Part shown: piece by piece, positions 1 through 5,958 of the stretch
Position numbering within the stretch: position 1 is the first letter of the stretch
Layout: each line of letters starts with the position of its first letter
Assembly: GCA_030836725.1 (NCBI GenBank)
Contig: JAUPLV010000063.1
Span: 1 to 11,971, forward strand
Direction: 5' to 3'
Origin: Pseudomonadota bacterium
GTDB taxonomy: Bacteria; Pseudomonadota; Gammaproteobacteria; Burkholderiales; Thiobacillaceae
DNA: 11,971 nucleotides
Program-made: the position numbers and the translations under genes
The notes under the pieces: model-generated
Told to the model about the DNA's origin: nothing
The model's database searches: none
Seen by the model: only the letters and a program-made list of their open reading frames with translations

Positions 1-20
1 ACAAATACAACAATATTTTT

Positions 21-97
21 TGGTGGTGATGAGTGGACTTGAACCACCGACCCCCGGATTATGAATCCGATGCTCTAACCGACTGAGCTACATCACC
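21..97 (-). tRNA. tRNA-Met (anticodon CAT), elongator type
   Basis: A complete 77-base cloverleaf with an encoded CCA end (complement of 21-23). The acceptor stem GGTGATG pairs with CATCACC. The D-arm contains AGCTCAGTCGGTTAGAGC, the anticodon loop is TTCATAA with CAT at 61-63, and the T-arm is GGTGG-TTCAAGT-CCACT. A fully paired acceptor stem and a pyrimidine at position 11 exclude the initiator tRNA. A CAT anticodon is also used by the isoleucine tRNA that is modified by TilS to read AUA. I prefer elongator methionine but the sequence alone does not fully exclude tRNA-Ile2. The gene has its own promoter immediately upstream. No T-run terminator is visible in the 20 bases left before the window edge. 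Confidence 0.88.
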
Positions 98-98
98 A

Positions 99-118
99 TT
101 TCACAGCTTGCCGTGAAA
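99..118 (-). other. Inverted repeat in the tRNA-Met 5' leader
   Basis: TTTCAC (99-104) and GTGAAA (113-118) form a 6-bp stem with an 8-base loop, directly between the predicted transcription start and the mature tRNA 5' end. It would fold in the precursor leader that RNase P removes. A processing role is inference. Confidence 0.5.
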
Positions 119-126
119 GGCCGGGC

Positions 127-156
127 ATTCTAGCTGAATTTGTTACATCCCGTCAA
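127..156 (-). promoter_or_regulatory. Sigma70 promoter of tRNA-Met
   Basis: Read on the minus strand, a -35 box TTGACG (151-156) is followed after 18 bases by a -10 box TAGAAT (127-132). A GC-rich discriminator GCCCGGCC follows at once. Such discriminators are typical of stable-RNA promoters under stringent (ppGpp/DksA) control, and this role is inferred. The predicted start lies about 20-25 bases before the mature tRNA. Confidence 0.7.
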
Positions 157-172
157 AGGGGGGCCGACACCC

Positions 173-727
173 TCACTGCGACCGCAGCTTCGCCAGTTCG
201 TCGAGCAGGCTGACCAGCAGTTCGCGCCCCAGCGGCCCCATGCCGGCGACCAGCTGGTCGGCGTCGCGCTCGCCGTTGACGAGACGACGCATCCGCCCGC
301 CGAGCAAGGCCATGTCGCCGCCCGCCTTCATCATCTGCTCGGCCATGTTGGCGAGTACTGACATCGCCTGGGCGTCGCCCCGCGCCGAGGCGTCGATCAG
401 CGCGGCCAGGCCGGGGGCGGCGCTGCTGCCATCCGGCTGGGCGTTCAGCGGCGGCAGGGTGGCGGGGTTGTCGAGGCCGCGCAGGATGGCGTCGAGCAGG
501 ATAGCGTCCTCCTCGTCCAGTCCGAGTTTGATCGACGGATCGCGACGGCCGTTGATGACGTGACGCAATGCCCCGACCAGCCGCGCCCAGCCGGCCTGCT
601 CGGCGGCATCCAGCTGCTTCATCAGGTCGGGAAGCTGGCTGCGGTCGCGCAGCGCATTGACGACGGTGTGGATGAAAGCAGCGTGGACGTGCAGGACTTG
701 TTCGACGGCGGATGGGAGCTGGGTCAT
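173..727 (-). CDS. Hypothetical protein, 184 aa, with an internal duplication
   Basis: I do not recognise a family. The protein is soluble, has no signal peptide or membrane segment, and is rich in Ala, Leu, Asp and Glu, suggesting a mostly helical fold. Two parts resemble each other at an offset of about 92 residues: the segment around residues 48-63 (ending VINGRRD) and that around 140-155 (ending LVNGERD), each followed after about 14-18 residues by a Leu-rich helix. The ATG at 725-727 has no clear ribosome-binding site; the upstream bases are the C-rich strand of the GGGGCTA array, ending only 8 bases before the start codon. It lies 54 bases after gluQ on the same strand, so co-transcription or coupling with gluQ is possible. 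Its stop is 16 bases from the tRNA promoter. Codon use matches the high-GC neighbours, which supports it as a real gene. Confidence 0.8.
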   Translation of the reverse strand: MTQLPSAVEQVLHVHAAFIHTVVNALRDRSQLPDLMKQLDAAEQAGWARLVGALRHVINGRRDPSIKLGLDEEDAILLDAILRGLDNPATLPPLNAQPDGSSAAPGLAALIDASARGDAQAMSVLANMAEQMMKAGGDMALLGGRMRRLVNGERDADQLVAGMGPLGRELLVSLLDELAKLRSQ

Positions 728-735
728 TGTGATTA

Positions 736-784
736 GGGGCTAGGGGCTAGGGGCTAGGGGCTAGGGGCTAGGGGCTAGGGGCTA
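736..784. repeat. Heptanucleotide tandem repeat (GGGGCTA)7
   Basis: Seven perfect head-to-tail copies of GGGGCTA, preceded by a degenerate GATTA and followed by GGGCAA. The first three bases of the minus-strand array (782-784) are the TAG stop codon of gluQ. The array fills almost the whole gap to the next start codon. On the plus strand, seven runs of four G separated by CTA meet the usual G-quadruplex pattern. Each 21 bases places a TAG in every minus-strand frame. It is a simple satellite, not CRISPR, because it has no spacers. Confidence 0.97.
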
Positions 785-1705
785 GGGCAAATTGTCGGGG
801 GCTTGGACTGGATTGGCAACCATTGGCTGGATTGGCACGTTTTCGATTTTCCAGTGGGCGGCAGCCCATGCCAGCTGTTCGGCCGGCGTGGCGCCGGCCA
901 GCTCGGCGACGGGCGGGTGGCCGAGCGCGGCGAGGGCCTGGGCCAGCACGGCGCTCCGCCCGGTTCCAGGCAGGGCGGGGGCCAGGGTCTGCTTGGACAG
1001 CTTTTGTCCGGCGGCGTTGGTGATGAGGGGGACGTGGGCGTAGACCGGCATCGGCAGGCCCAACAAGGTTTGCAGATAAATCTGGCGCGGGGTGTTCCAC
1101 AACAGGTCGGCGCCGCGCACGACGTGGATGATGTCCTGGAACGCGTCGTCCACCACCACCGCCAACTGGTAAGCGAACAGGCCGTCGGCGCGCCTGACGA
1201 TGAAGTCGCCGACCTCGTGGGCCAGGTTCTGTTGCAGGTCGCCGTGGATGCGGTCGTGAAAGCGGGTGTCCACATCCGGCACGCGCACTCGCCAGGCACG
1301 CGCGATCGCGCCGGCCGGCAAGCCGTTGCGGCAGGCGCCGGGATAGACGATCTCGTCTTCATGGTTGCGCGACGCCTGCGCGAGCTGGCTGCGGGTGCAG
1401 GCGCAGGGATAGACCGCACCCAGCTTTTGCAGCGTGGCGAGCGCCTCGGCGTAGGCTTCGTCACGCTGCGACTGGACCAGCACCGCGCCGTCCCAGTGCA
1501 GGCCGTAGGCTTCAAGCTGGCGCAGGATGATGTCGGCCGCGCCGGGCTCGCAGCGCGGACGGTCGAGGTCTTCCATGCGCACCAGCCAGCGCCCGCCCGC
1601 CGCGCGGGCGTCGAGCCAGCTCGCCACGGCGGCGACGAGCGAGCCGAGGTGAAGGGGGCCGGTGGGGGACGGCGCGAAGCGCCCGACATAGGCTGCGGAG
1701 TTCAC
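782..1705 (-). CDS. gluQ: Glutamyl-Q tRNA(Asp) synthetase
   Basis: A truncated paralogue of glutamyl-tRNA synthetase lacking the anticodon-binding domain. It activates glutamate and attaches it to the queuosine base at the wobble position of tRNA-Asp. Counting from the GTG start (307 aa, usual family length), the class I signature PTGPLHLGS lies at residues 14-22. The zinc ligands fit Cys101, Cys103, Tyr121 and Cys125 (CAC, then YPGAC), and the KMSKS-like loop KLSKQ is at 235-239. I chose the GTG at 1703-1705 because the fold begins there (VNSAAYVGRFAPSPTG) and an AGGA lies 10 bases upstream. A frame extension to an ATG at 1777 adds 24 residues with no family character. The stop codon is part of the GGGGCTA array. 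It lies 102 bases downstream of waaA on the same strand, probably in one transcript. Confidence 0.93.
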   Translation of the reverse strand: MNSAAYVGRFAPSPTGPLHLGSLVAAVASWLDARAAGGRWLVRMEDLDRPRCEPGAADIILRQLEAYGLHWDGAVLVQSQRDEAYAEALATLQKLGAVYPCACTRSQLAQASRNHEDEIVYPGACRNGLPAGAIARAWRVRVPDVDTRFHDRIHGDLQQNLAHEVGDFIVRRADGLFAYQLAVVVDDAFQDIIHVVRGADLLWNTPRQIYLQTLLGLPMPVYAHVPLITNAAGQKLSKQTLAPALPGTGRSAVLAQALAALGHPPVAELAGATPAEQLAWAAAHWKIENVPIQPMVANPVQAPDNLP

Positions 1706-1750
1706 CCTGCCATTATCCTGGAAACCGTGGTTGGACGCGCCCGATGGTGT

Positions 1751-1771
1751 GCCGCGCGATCCGCGAGCGGC
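1751..1771. other. GC-rich hairpin between waaA and gluQ
   Basis: GCCGC (1751-1755) pairs with GCGGC (1767-1771), with an inner GCG/CGC pairing and a two-base bulge. It lies in the 102-base gap between waaA and gluQ. There is no T-run on either side, so it is not a convincing intrinsic terminator. It could be an mRNA-stabilising stem. Confidence 0.35.
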
Positions 1772-1807
1772 CCGCAATCCCGGACTCTCAGCCTCGCAGC
1801 CCGGGGT

Positions 1808-3082
1808 TTACGCCCCCAACGGCGGCACCAGCGCCGCCACCCGCGCCGCCGCGCCGCGATGGCGCGAGGCAAAGGCCAGGCCGGCCTCACCCATGCGGGT
1901 GCGCATCGGCGCATCGTCCAGAAGTTTCAGCGCCTTCGCCAGCAAATCCCCGGCATCGGTCACCCGCAACGCCGCACCCGCCTCCACCGCCAGACGCGCC
2001 GCCTCCTCGAAGTTGAAGGTATGCGGTCCCACCAGCACCGGCCGCCCCACGCTCGCCGCCTCGATCAGGTTCTGCCCGCCCAGCGGCATCAGGCTGCCGC
2101 CGATGAAGGCCACGTCGGAGGCAGCGTAATAGGCGAACAGTTCGCCCAGGCTGTCGCCCAGCAGCACCCGGGTCCGCGGTTGCAGCGGCGCGCCATCCAG
2201 CGCACTGCGGCGTTCAAAGCTCAGCCCCGCCGCCTCGATCAGCCCCGCCGCCTCGTCGAAGCGCTGCGGATGGCGCGGCACCAGCACCAGCAGCATGTCG
2301 GCCGGGGCGGCCGCGGCGAACGCGCGCAACAGCGGCCCCTCCTCGCCTTCGCGCGTGCTCGCCGCCAGCAGCACCGGCCGCTGTCCCCACTTCGCTTTCC
2401 AGGCCGCGCCGAGTTCGAGCTGCGCCGGCGGCGGCGCGATGTCGAACTTGAGATTGCCGGTGACGTGAACCGATGCGGCGCCCAGCTTGCGCAGGCGCGC
2501 GGCATCGGCGTCGGTCTGTGCGGCGACGGCGGCCATTCGCCGCAGACAGGCCCGCGTCAGCGCCGGCAACCGCGCGTACCCATGCGCGGAGCGCTCCGAA
2601 AGCCGCGCGTTGGCCAGCATCAGCGGCACGCCTGCCTGCGCGGCGGCATGGATCAAGTTGGGCCACAGTTCGGTTTCCATCAGGATGCCGACGCGGGGCC
2701 GCAGGCGGCGCATGAAGCGGCGCATCGATCCGGAAAAGTCGTAGGGCAGATAGACGATGCGGGCGAAATCGCCGTACAGCGACTCGGCGGTGGCGCGCCC
2801 GGTCGGCGTCATGCAGGTCAGCAGCAAGGTCGCATCCGGATGCGCGGCGCGTAGCGCGGTGATCAGCGGCTGCGCCGCGCGCATCTCGCCGACCGACACC
2901 GCATGGATCCACAGCGCGCCGGACACGGGAACAGGGCCGAGCGCCAGCCGCTCGCCCCAGTGTTCCAGATAGCCGCGCTCACGCCGCCCGCGCCACAGCA
3001 GGCGCAGCGGAATCAGCGGCGCCGCCAGCAGCAGGGCCAGTCGGTAGAGCGTCCAGTCGAATAGCAGGCGCGGATTGGGCAT
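1808..3082 (-). CDS. waaA: 3-deoxy-D-manno-octulosonic acid (Kdo) transferase
   Basis: A GT30 glycosyltransferase that moves Kdo from CMP-Kdo onto lipid IVA on the cytoplasmic face of the inner membrane, an essential step of LPS inner-core synthesis. The protein has 424 aa, normal for the family. An N-terminal hydrophobic anchor (about residues 12-30) is followed by YLEHWGER, whose Glu44 corresponds to the catalytic base, then by SVGE (63-66), ETELWPNL (136-143) and a C-terminal CMP-Kdo-binding half with GGQNLIEAASVGRP and GPHTFNFEEAA. The start MPNPRLLFDW (ATG at 3080-3082) fits homologues. An in-frame ATG at 3107-3109 would add nine residues, and neither has a strong ribosome-binding site. 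It is divergent from the epimerase gene. gluQ follows downstream. Confidence 0.95.
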   Translation of the reverse strand: MPNPRLLFDWTLYRLALLLAAPLIPLRLLWRGRRERGYLEHWGERLALGPVPVSGALWIHAVSVGEMRAAQPLITALRAAHPDATLLLTCMTPTGRATAESLYGDFARIVYLPYDFSGSMRRFMRRLRPRVGILMETELWPNLIHAAAQAGVPLMLANARLSERSAHGYARLPALTRACLRRMAAVAAQTDADAARLRKLGAASVHVTGNLKFDIAPPPAQLELGAAWKAKWGQRPVLLAASTREGEEGPLLRAFAAAAPADMLLVLVPRHPQRFDEAAGLIEAAGLSFERRSALDGAPLQPRTRVLLGDSLGELFAYYAASDVAFIGGSLMPLGGQNLIEAASVGRPVLVGPHTFNFEEAARLAVEAGAALRVTDAGDLLAKALKLLDDAPMRTRMGEAGLAFASRHRGAAARVAALVPPLGA

Positions 3083-3133
3083 CGGCGGATTGTAAGCGGG
3101 GCGGCGCATGCGCCCAAGCCACGGGCTGCCGGG

Positions 3134-3142
3134 TGCTAGAAT
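3134..3142 (+). promoter_or_regulatory. Extended -10 promoter element of the epimerase gene
   Basis: TGCTAGAAT is a TGn-extended -10 box (TAGAAT at 3137-3142), 24 bases before the ATG at 3167. The position 17 bases upstream has no good -35 match, as is common for extended -10 promoters. A TGGAG ribosome-binding site lies at 3153-3157. Confidence 0.45.
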
Positions 3143-3166
3143 CGCTGCGATCCTGGAGACCGAAAA

Positions 3167-4186
3167 ATGAAAATCCTGCTCACCGGCGCGGCCGGCTTCA
3201 TCGGCATGCACGTCGCACAAATCCTGTTGAAGCGCGGCGACGAGGTCACCGGCATCGACAACCTCAACGACTACTACGACCCAGCGCTGAAGCTGGCGCG
3301 GCTGGAACAGCTGAAGCCCTGGCCCAACTTCCGCTTCCTCAAGGACGACATCTCCGACCGCATGATGATGGAGGACCTGTTCGAGAAGGGCCACTTCGAC
3401 GCCGTCATCAATCTCGCCGCGCAGGCCGGCGTGCGCTACTCGCTGAAGAATCCGCACGCCTACGTGCAGTCCAACATCGTCGGCTTCGCCAACCTGCTCG
3501 AAGGCTGCCGACACCATGGCGTCAAGCACTTCGTCTACGCCAGTTCGTCCTCCGTCTACGGCGCCAACACCAAGATCCCGTTCTCCACCCACGACCCGGT
3601 CAACCATCCGGTGAGCCTCTACGCCGCCAGCAAGAAGGCCAACGAGCTGATGGCGCACACCTACTCGCACCTCTACGGCCTGCCCACCACCGGCCTGCGC
3701 TACTTCACCGTCTACGGCCCCTGGGGCCGGCCCGACATGTCGCCGTGGCTATTCACCTCCGCCATTCTGGAAAACCGCACTATCGACGTCTTCAACCACG
3801 GCGACATGTCGCGCGACTTCACCTACATCGACGACATCGCCGACGGCACCGTGAAAGTGCTCGACCGCATCCCGCAGGGCAACCCCGATTTCGACCACAA
3901 CAACCCCGACCCGGCATCGAGCCACGCGCCCTACCGCGTCTACAACATCGGCAACCACACCCCGGTGCAGCTGATGGATTTCATCGGCACCATCGAAGCC
4001 GCGCTCGGGCAAACCGCGAAAAAGAACTTCCTGCCGATGCAGGACGGCGACGTGCAGGCGACCTACGCGGATATCGACGAACTGGTTCGCGACACGGGAT
4101 TCAAACCAGCGACGACGCTGGAGTATGGGATCGGGAAATGGGTGGAGTGGTATCGGGGGTATACATCCCGGCGTGCGGGCGCATAA
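3167..4186 (+). CDS. NAD-dependent sugar epimerase, UDP-glucuronate 4-epimerase type
   Basis: An extended short-chain dehydrogenase/reductase that most likely interconverts UDP-glucuronate and UDP-galacturonate for surface polysaccharide or LPS. The 339 aa match the family. The NAD-binding GxxGxxG is at residues 7-13 (GAAGFIG), with Asp31 after the second strand for the ribose. The segment AQAGVRYSL (85-93) is characteristic of the CapI/GAE/LspL epimerases. Ser126-129 precede VYG, and the catalytic YxxxK is Tyr152-Lys156 (YAASK). TVYGPWGRPDMS and SRDFTYIDD are also typical. The ATG at 3167 has TGGAG nine bases upstream and an extended -10 box before that. It is divergent from waaA. Relatives acting on other UDP-sugars cannot be excluded, so no gene symbol is given. 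Confidence 0.9.
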   Translation: MKILLTGAAGFIGMHVAQILLKRGDEVTGIDNLNDYYDPALKLARLEQLKPWPNFRFLKDDISDRMMMEDLFEKGHFDAVINLAAQAGVRYSLKNPHAYVQSNIVGFANLLEGCRHHGVKHFVYASSSSVYGANTKIPFSTHDPVNHPVSLYAASKKANELMAHTYSHLYGLPTTGLRYFTVYGPWGRPDMSPWLFTSAILENRTIDVFNHGDMSRDFTYIDDIADGTVKVLDRIPQGNPDFDHNNPDPASSHAPYRVYNIGNHTPVQLMDFIGTIEAALGQTAKKNFLPMQDGDVQATYADIDELVRDTGFKPATTLEYGIGKWVEWYRGYTSRRAGA

Positions 4187-4209
4187 TCACTGCCACACGG
4201 GGGTAGACT

Positions 4210-4470
4210 ATGCCTACGATCAGTCAGTTTTTCGGCATCGTGATTCAAATGTTCTGGCGCGAACACGCGCCACCCCATTTTCATGCGATGTATGCGGAAC
4301 ACGAAGCCTTGATTGACATCCGAACGCTTGAGGTGATCGGCGGCAGCCTGCCCCGGCGGGCGCTCAGTCTGACGATAGAATGGGCGATCGAGCATCGTGA
4401 AGAACTGATGGAGGACTGGAATCTATGCCAATCCAAACAACACCCGAAGCGAATCAAGCCGCTGGAGTAA
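4210..4470 (+). CDS. DUF4160 domain protein
   Basis: A small protein of 86 aa and unknown function. The conserved N-terminal core is clear: FFGIVIQMFWREH, the histidine-rich PPHFHAMYAEHEA (residues 21-33), IDIRTLEVIGG (35-45), then LPRRALSL and EWAIEHREELMEDW. This is the DUF4160 pattern. The four or five histidines could bind metal, which is inference. The ATG at 4210 is preceded by a GGGGGT run six bases away. The gene begins only 23 bases after the epimerase stop and overlaps the next gene by 46 bases in another frame. DUF4160 genes often sit next to DUF2442 genes, as here, and such pairs are scattered like mobile accessory genes. Base use looks less GC-rich than in the flanking core genes. 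Confidence 0.85.
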   Translation: MPTISQFFGIVIQMFWREHAPPHFHAMYAEHEALIDIRTLEVIGGSLPRRALSLTIEWAIEHREELMEDWNLCQSKQHPKRIKPLE

Positions 4471-4745
4471 TCCCCGCCGCGCCCTGGCGAGTCAAGGCGC
4501 TGTCCGTGCTGCCGGACTATCGTTTGGCGATCACGTTTATGGACGGCACAAACGGCATCGCGGATTTTTCAGCCGTTTTGACTGCTACGGAATGCGGAAT
4601 CTTCGAAGCACTCCAGGACAAGACTTGTTTCGATCAGGCGCGTCTTGACCTGGGCGTTGTGACTTGGCCCAATGGGGCAGACATTGATCCAGCCTGGATG
4701 TATGAGCAGATCAAGGCGAAAAAAACGTGGTCTGTCCCCTTTTAA
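4425..4745 (+). CDS. DUF2442 domain protein
   Basis: A protein of 106 aa and unknown function. Residues 22-103 fit DUF2442: WRVKALSVLPDYRLAITFMDG, then ADFSAVL, a linker with FEALQD and FDQARLD, and the closing GVVTWPNGADIDPAWMYEQI. The first 20 residues are a less conserved extension coded within the overlap with DUF4160. The ATG at 4425 has a strong GGAGG at 4410-4414, inside the upstream gene, so it can be translated independently. An in-frame start nearer the domain is possible, but the ribosome-binding site favours 4425. The partner gene upstream suggests that the two act together. No regulator or enzyme motif is visible. Confidence 0.85.
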   Translation: MPIQTTPEANQAAGVIPAAPWRVKALSVLPDYRLAITFMDGTNGIADFSAVLTATECGIFEALQDKTCFDQARLDLGVVTWPNGADIDPAWMYEQIKAKKTWSVPF

Positions 4746-4810
4746 TTTATGCCGCGCAGTCTTTCCGGGTAAGCAATCGTGCGGCCAAGCCCGACAAAGA
4801 AAAGGGACCT

Positions 4811-4830
4811 GCTTGGCGCCTCGCCCAAGC
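4811..4830. other. Hairpin downstream of the DUF2442 gene
   Basis: GCTTGG (4811-4816) pairs with CCAAGC (4825-4830), extended inward by two CG pairs with one bulged C. It lies 65 bases after the DUF2442 stop and before the antitoxin promoter, a sensible place for a terminator. However, the following bases AAACGCTTTG are not a T-run. Confidence 0.35.
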
Positions 4831-4840
4831 AAACGCTTTG

Positions 4841-4869
4841 TTGAGCCTGTCGACCATGAAGCATAGAAT
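4841..4869 (+). promoter_or_regulatory. Probable sigma70 promoter of the antitoxin-toxin pair
   Basis: TTGAGC (4841-4846), a 17-base spacer and TAGAAT (4864-4869) give a good sigma70 match about 80 bases before the antitoxin ATG at 4948. The long leader could hold an operator for autoregulation by the antitoxin-toxin complex, but no clear palindrome was found there. Confidence 0.45.
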
Positions 4870-4947
4870 TTCCATGTAGCCTGCGCACCAAGCGGTTCCA
4901 CGATGAAGCCACGCGGAATCATGTGCGCCACCTCTAAGGATGCGACC

Positions 4948-5160
4948 ATGTTGATTGCCACGGAAAATCTCTCGCGCAGCGAAAAGCTGCGCATCATCGA
5001 ACAGCTCTGGGACGAGCTTTCTCGCGATCCCGGTAGCGTCGAATCGCCGGCTTGGCATGCGGATGCCCTGCGCGAGGCCGAGACTCGGGTTGCGAACGGC
5101 GAAGCTAAGTTTCTGGACTGGGAGCAGGCCAAAGCCCGTTTGCGCCAAGGCGATGCATGA
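4948..5160 (+). CDS. Addiction-module antitoxin (Unstab_antitox family)
   Basis: A 70-aa protein of the putative addiction module component family, which neutralises a RelE/ParE-type toxin encoded next to it. The pattern is typical: LSRSEKLRIIEQLWDELS (residues 8-25), SPAWH (33-37), then LREAETRVANGEAKFLDWEQAKARLR to the end. The family is helical. The N-terminal half probably dimerises or binds DNA and the C-terminal part wraps the toxin, but this is inferred from the family. I chose the ATG at 4948 because AAGGA at 4936-4940 lies seven bases upstream. A start at 4903 would add 15 residues without family resemblance and would bury that site. Its TGA overlaps the toxin ATG as ATGA. Confidence 0.9.
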   Translation: MLIATENLSRSEKLRIIEQLWDELSRDPGSVESPAWHADALREAETRVANGEAKFLDWEQAKARLRQGDA

Positions 5161-5450
5161 AAATACGCATCCTCGGCCTAGCTATAGGGGATCTTGAAGC
5201 AGGCTGCGATTTTTATGAGCACCAGCAACCGGGCTTGGGCGTTTATTTCCTGGACACGCTGTTTTCCGACATCGAAGCCTTGTTGCTTTATGCGGGTGTT
5301 CACGCGCAAGTTTTCGGCTACTTCCGCGCCCTGTCCAAGCGGTTCCCATATGCCATCTATTACAAGGTCAATGGCGAGGACATCGAAATCTGGCGGGTGC
5401 TGGATTGCCGTCAAAATCCCAGAAGAACTGCGGAGGCTTTGCGCGGGTAA
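5157..5450 (+). CDS. RelE/ParE-type toxin
   Basis: A 97-aa protein of the RelE/ParE fold. Family members either cleave mRNA on the ribosome or poison DNA gyrase, and the sequence does not decide which. Recognisable parts are DLEAGCDFYEHQQPGLGVYFLD (split here as residues 12-22 and 23-33), GYFRALSKRFPYAIYYKVNGEDIEIWRVLDCRQNPR (residues 54-89, quoted by its key residues Arg57, Arg62, Tyr65, Tyr68-69, Arg80 and Asp83), and a short basic tail. The FPYAIYY...IWRVL segment is the usual core strand pair. Translation is coupled to the antitoxin through an ATGA overlap at 5157-5160. The full length and intact reading frame suggest a functional toxin held in check by the upstream partner. Confidence 0.88.
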   Translation: MKIRILGLAIGDLEAGCDFYEHQQPGLGVYFLDTLFSDIEALLLYAGVHAQVFGYFRALSKRFPYAIYYKVNGEDIEIWRVLDCRQNPRRTAEALRG

Positions 5451-5958
5451 GCCATGTGAGGCTCACGGTGGCCTCCCCAATTTCGCCTCCGCCCGCACTA
5501 CACAGCCTTCAAATCAAGCAGGGCTTCCGGATGCACAGCCGTTGGGCCTCGGCGCCGGTGCACGTAAGGTCTTTGTATGGGAAGGCCCGGAACTATCCAA
5601 GGACGAACCACCTGAACTCAGGTTTTCCCGCGTCGGCGCCAGGCTTCTTCATCCTCAATCAGCCGGCTAACGGATAACCGCACGCTGCACGGGATCACCA
5701 CGCACCGCACGGCGCCATGCCATCAATGGGTGAGGTCCGGCTTGCCTCGATTTGCCCGTAATGACGATGCCAAAGCGTTCAGCGCCTGCTTGAGGTCGCG
5801 AACGCCCCTCGCTCACGCCCACACGACGTCGCCGGTTTCGCGCTGCGCGTCGTCATTTTCCAGAGAAAAATGCGGAGGCCTGGAGGGTGCGGGAACTCCA
5901 TGCGGGAGCAATCGGGGATTCGTGCGGGCGGCGCGGCTTGCCGCCGCCCTCCGCATCC
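5451..5958. other. Gene-free stretch with RNA-like folding and intergenic-repeat fragments
   Basis: I find no convincing coding region here; the open frames have no ribosome-binding site or family resemblance. Several pairings are visible: GAGGC/GCCTC (5458-5462 with 5471-5475), GGGCTTCC with GGAAgGCCC (5521-5528 with 5580-5588) enclosing TGCAC/GTGCA (5532-5536 with 5558-5562) and GCCG/CGGC, then ACCTG-AACT-CAGGT (5610-5623). Around 5742-5765 there is a CTTGCCTCGATTTGCCCGTAATGACG stretch (quoted by its ends, CTTGCCTC and AATGACG) that resembles common interspersed repeats of environmental proteobacteria. The best readings are a structured RNA or mobile-element remnant at about 5457-5665 followed by decayed DNA. 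The function is unknown. Confidence 0.4.
5926..5949. other. GC-rich hairpin downstream of the hemerythrin gene
   Basis: GGGCGGC (5926-5932) and GCCGCCC (5943-5949) form a perfect 7-bp GC-only stem. It begins 9 bases beyond the hemerythrin stop on the minus strand. There is no T-run after it, so it is an atypical terminator at best and may protect the mRNA 3' end. Confidence 0.45.

Noticed and set aside
736..784. CRISPR-like array
   Set aside because: The 7-base units follow each other directly without spacers.
1706..1777. Longer gluQ start at 1777
   Set aside because: It adds 24 residues without similarity to the family. The GTG at 1705 has an AGGA upstream and begins at the fold.
803..2854. 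Very long plus-strand open frame of 683 codons
   Set aside because: It is antisense to gluQ and waaA, both clear family members. It is rich in Arg, Gly, His and Gln, as expected of a shadow frame in high-GC DNA, and it resembles no family.
3083..3670. Upstream extension of the waaA frame to a 620-residue protein
   Set aside because: It runs antisense through the epimerase gene and lacks any family match. KdtA proteins begin at the MPNPRLLFDW or a very close start.
4837..4856. TTTGTTGAGCCTGTCGACC-like stretch, similar to a common interspersed repeat of environmental bacteria
   Set aside because: Only part of that repeat is recalled, there is no second copy in the window, and it overlaps a plausible promoter.
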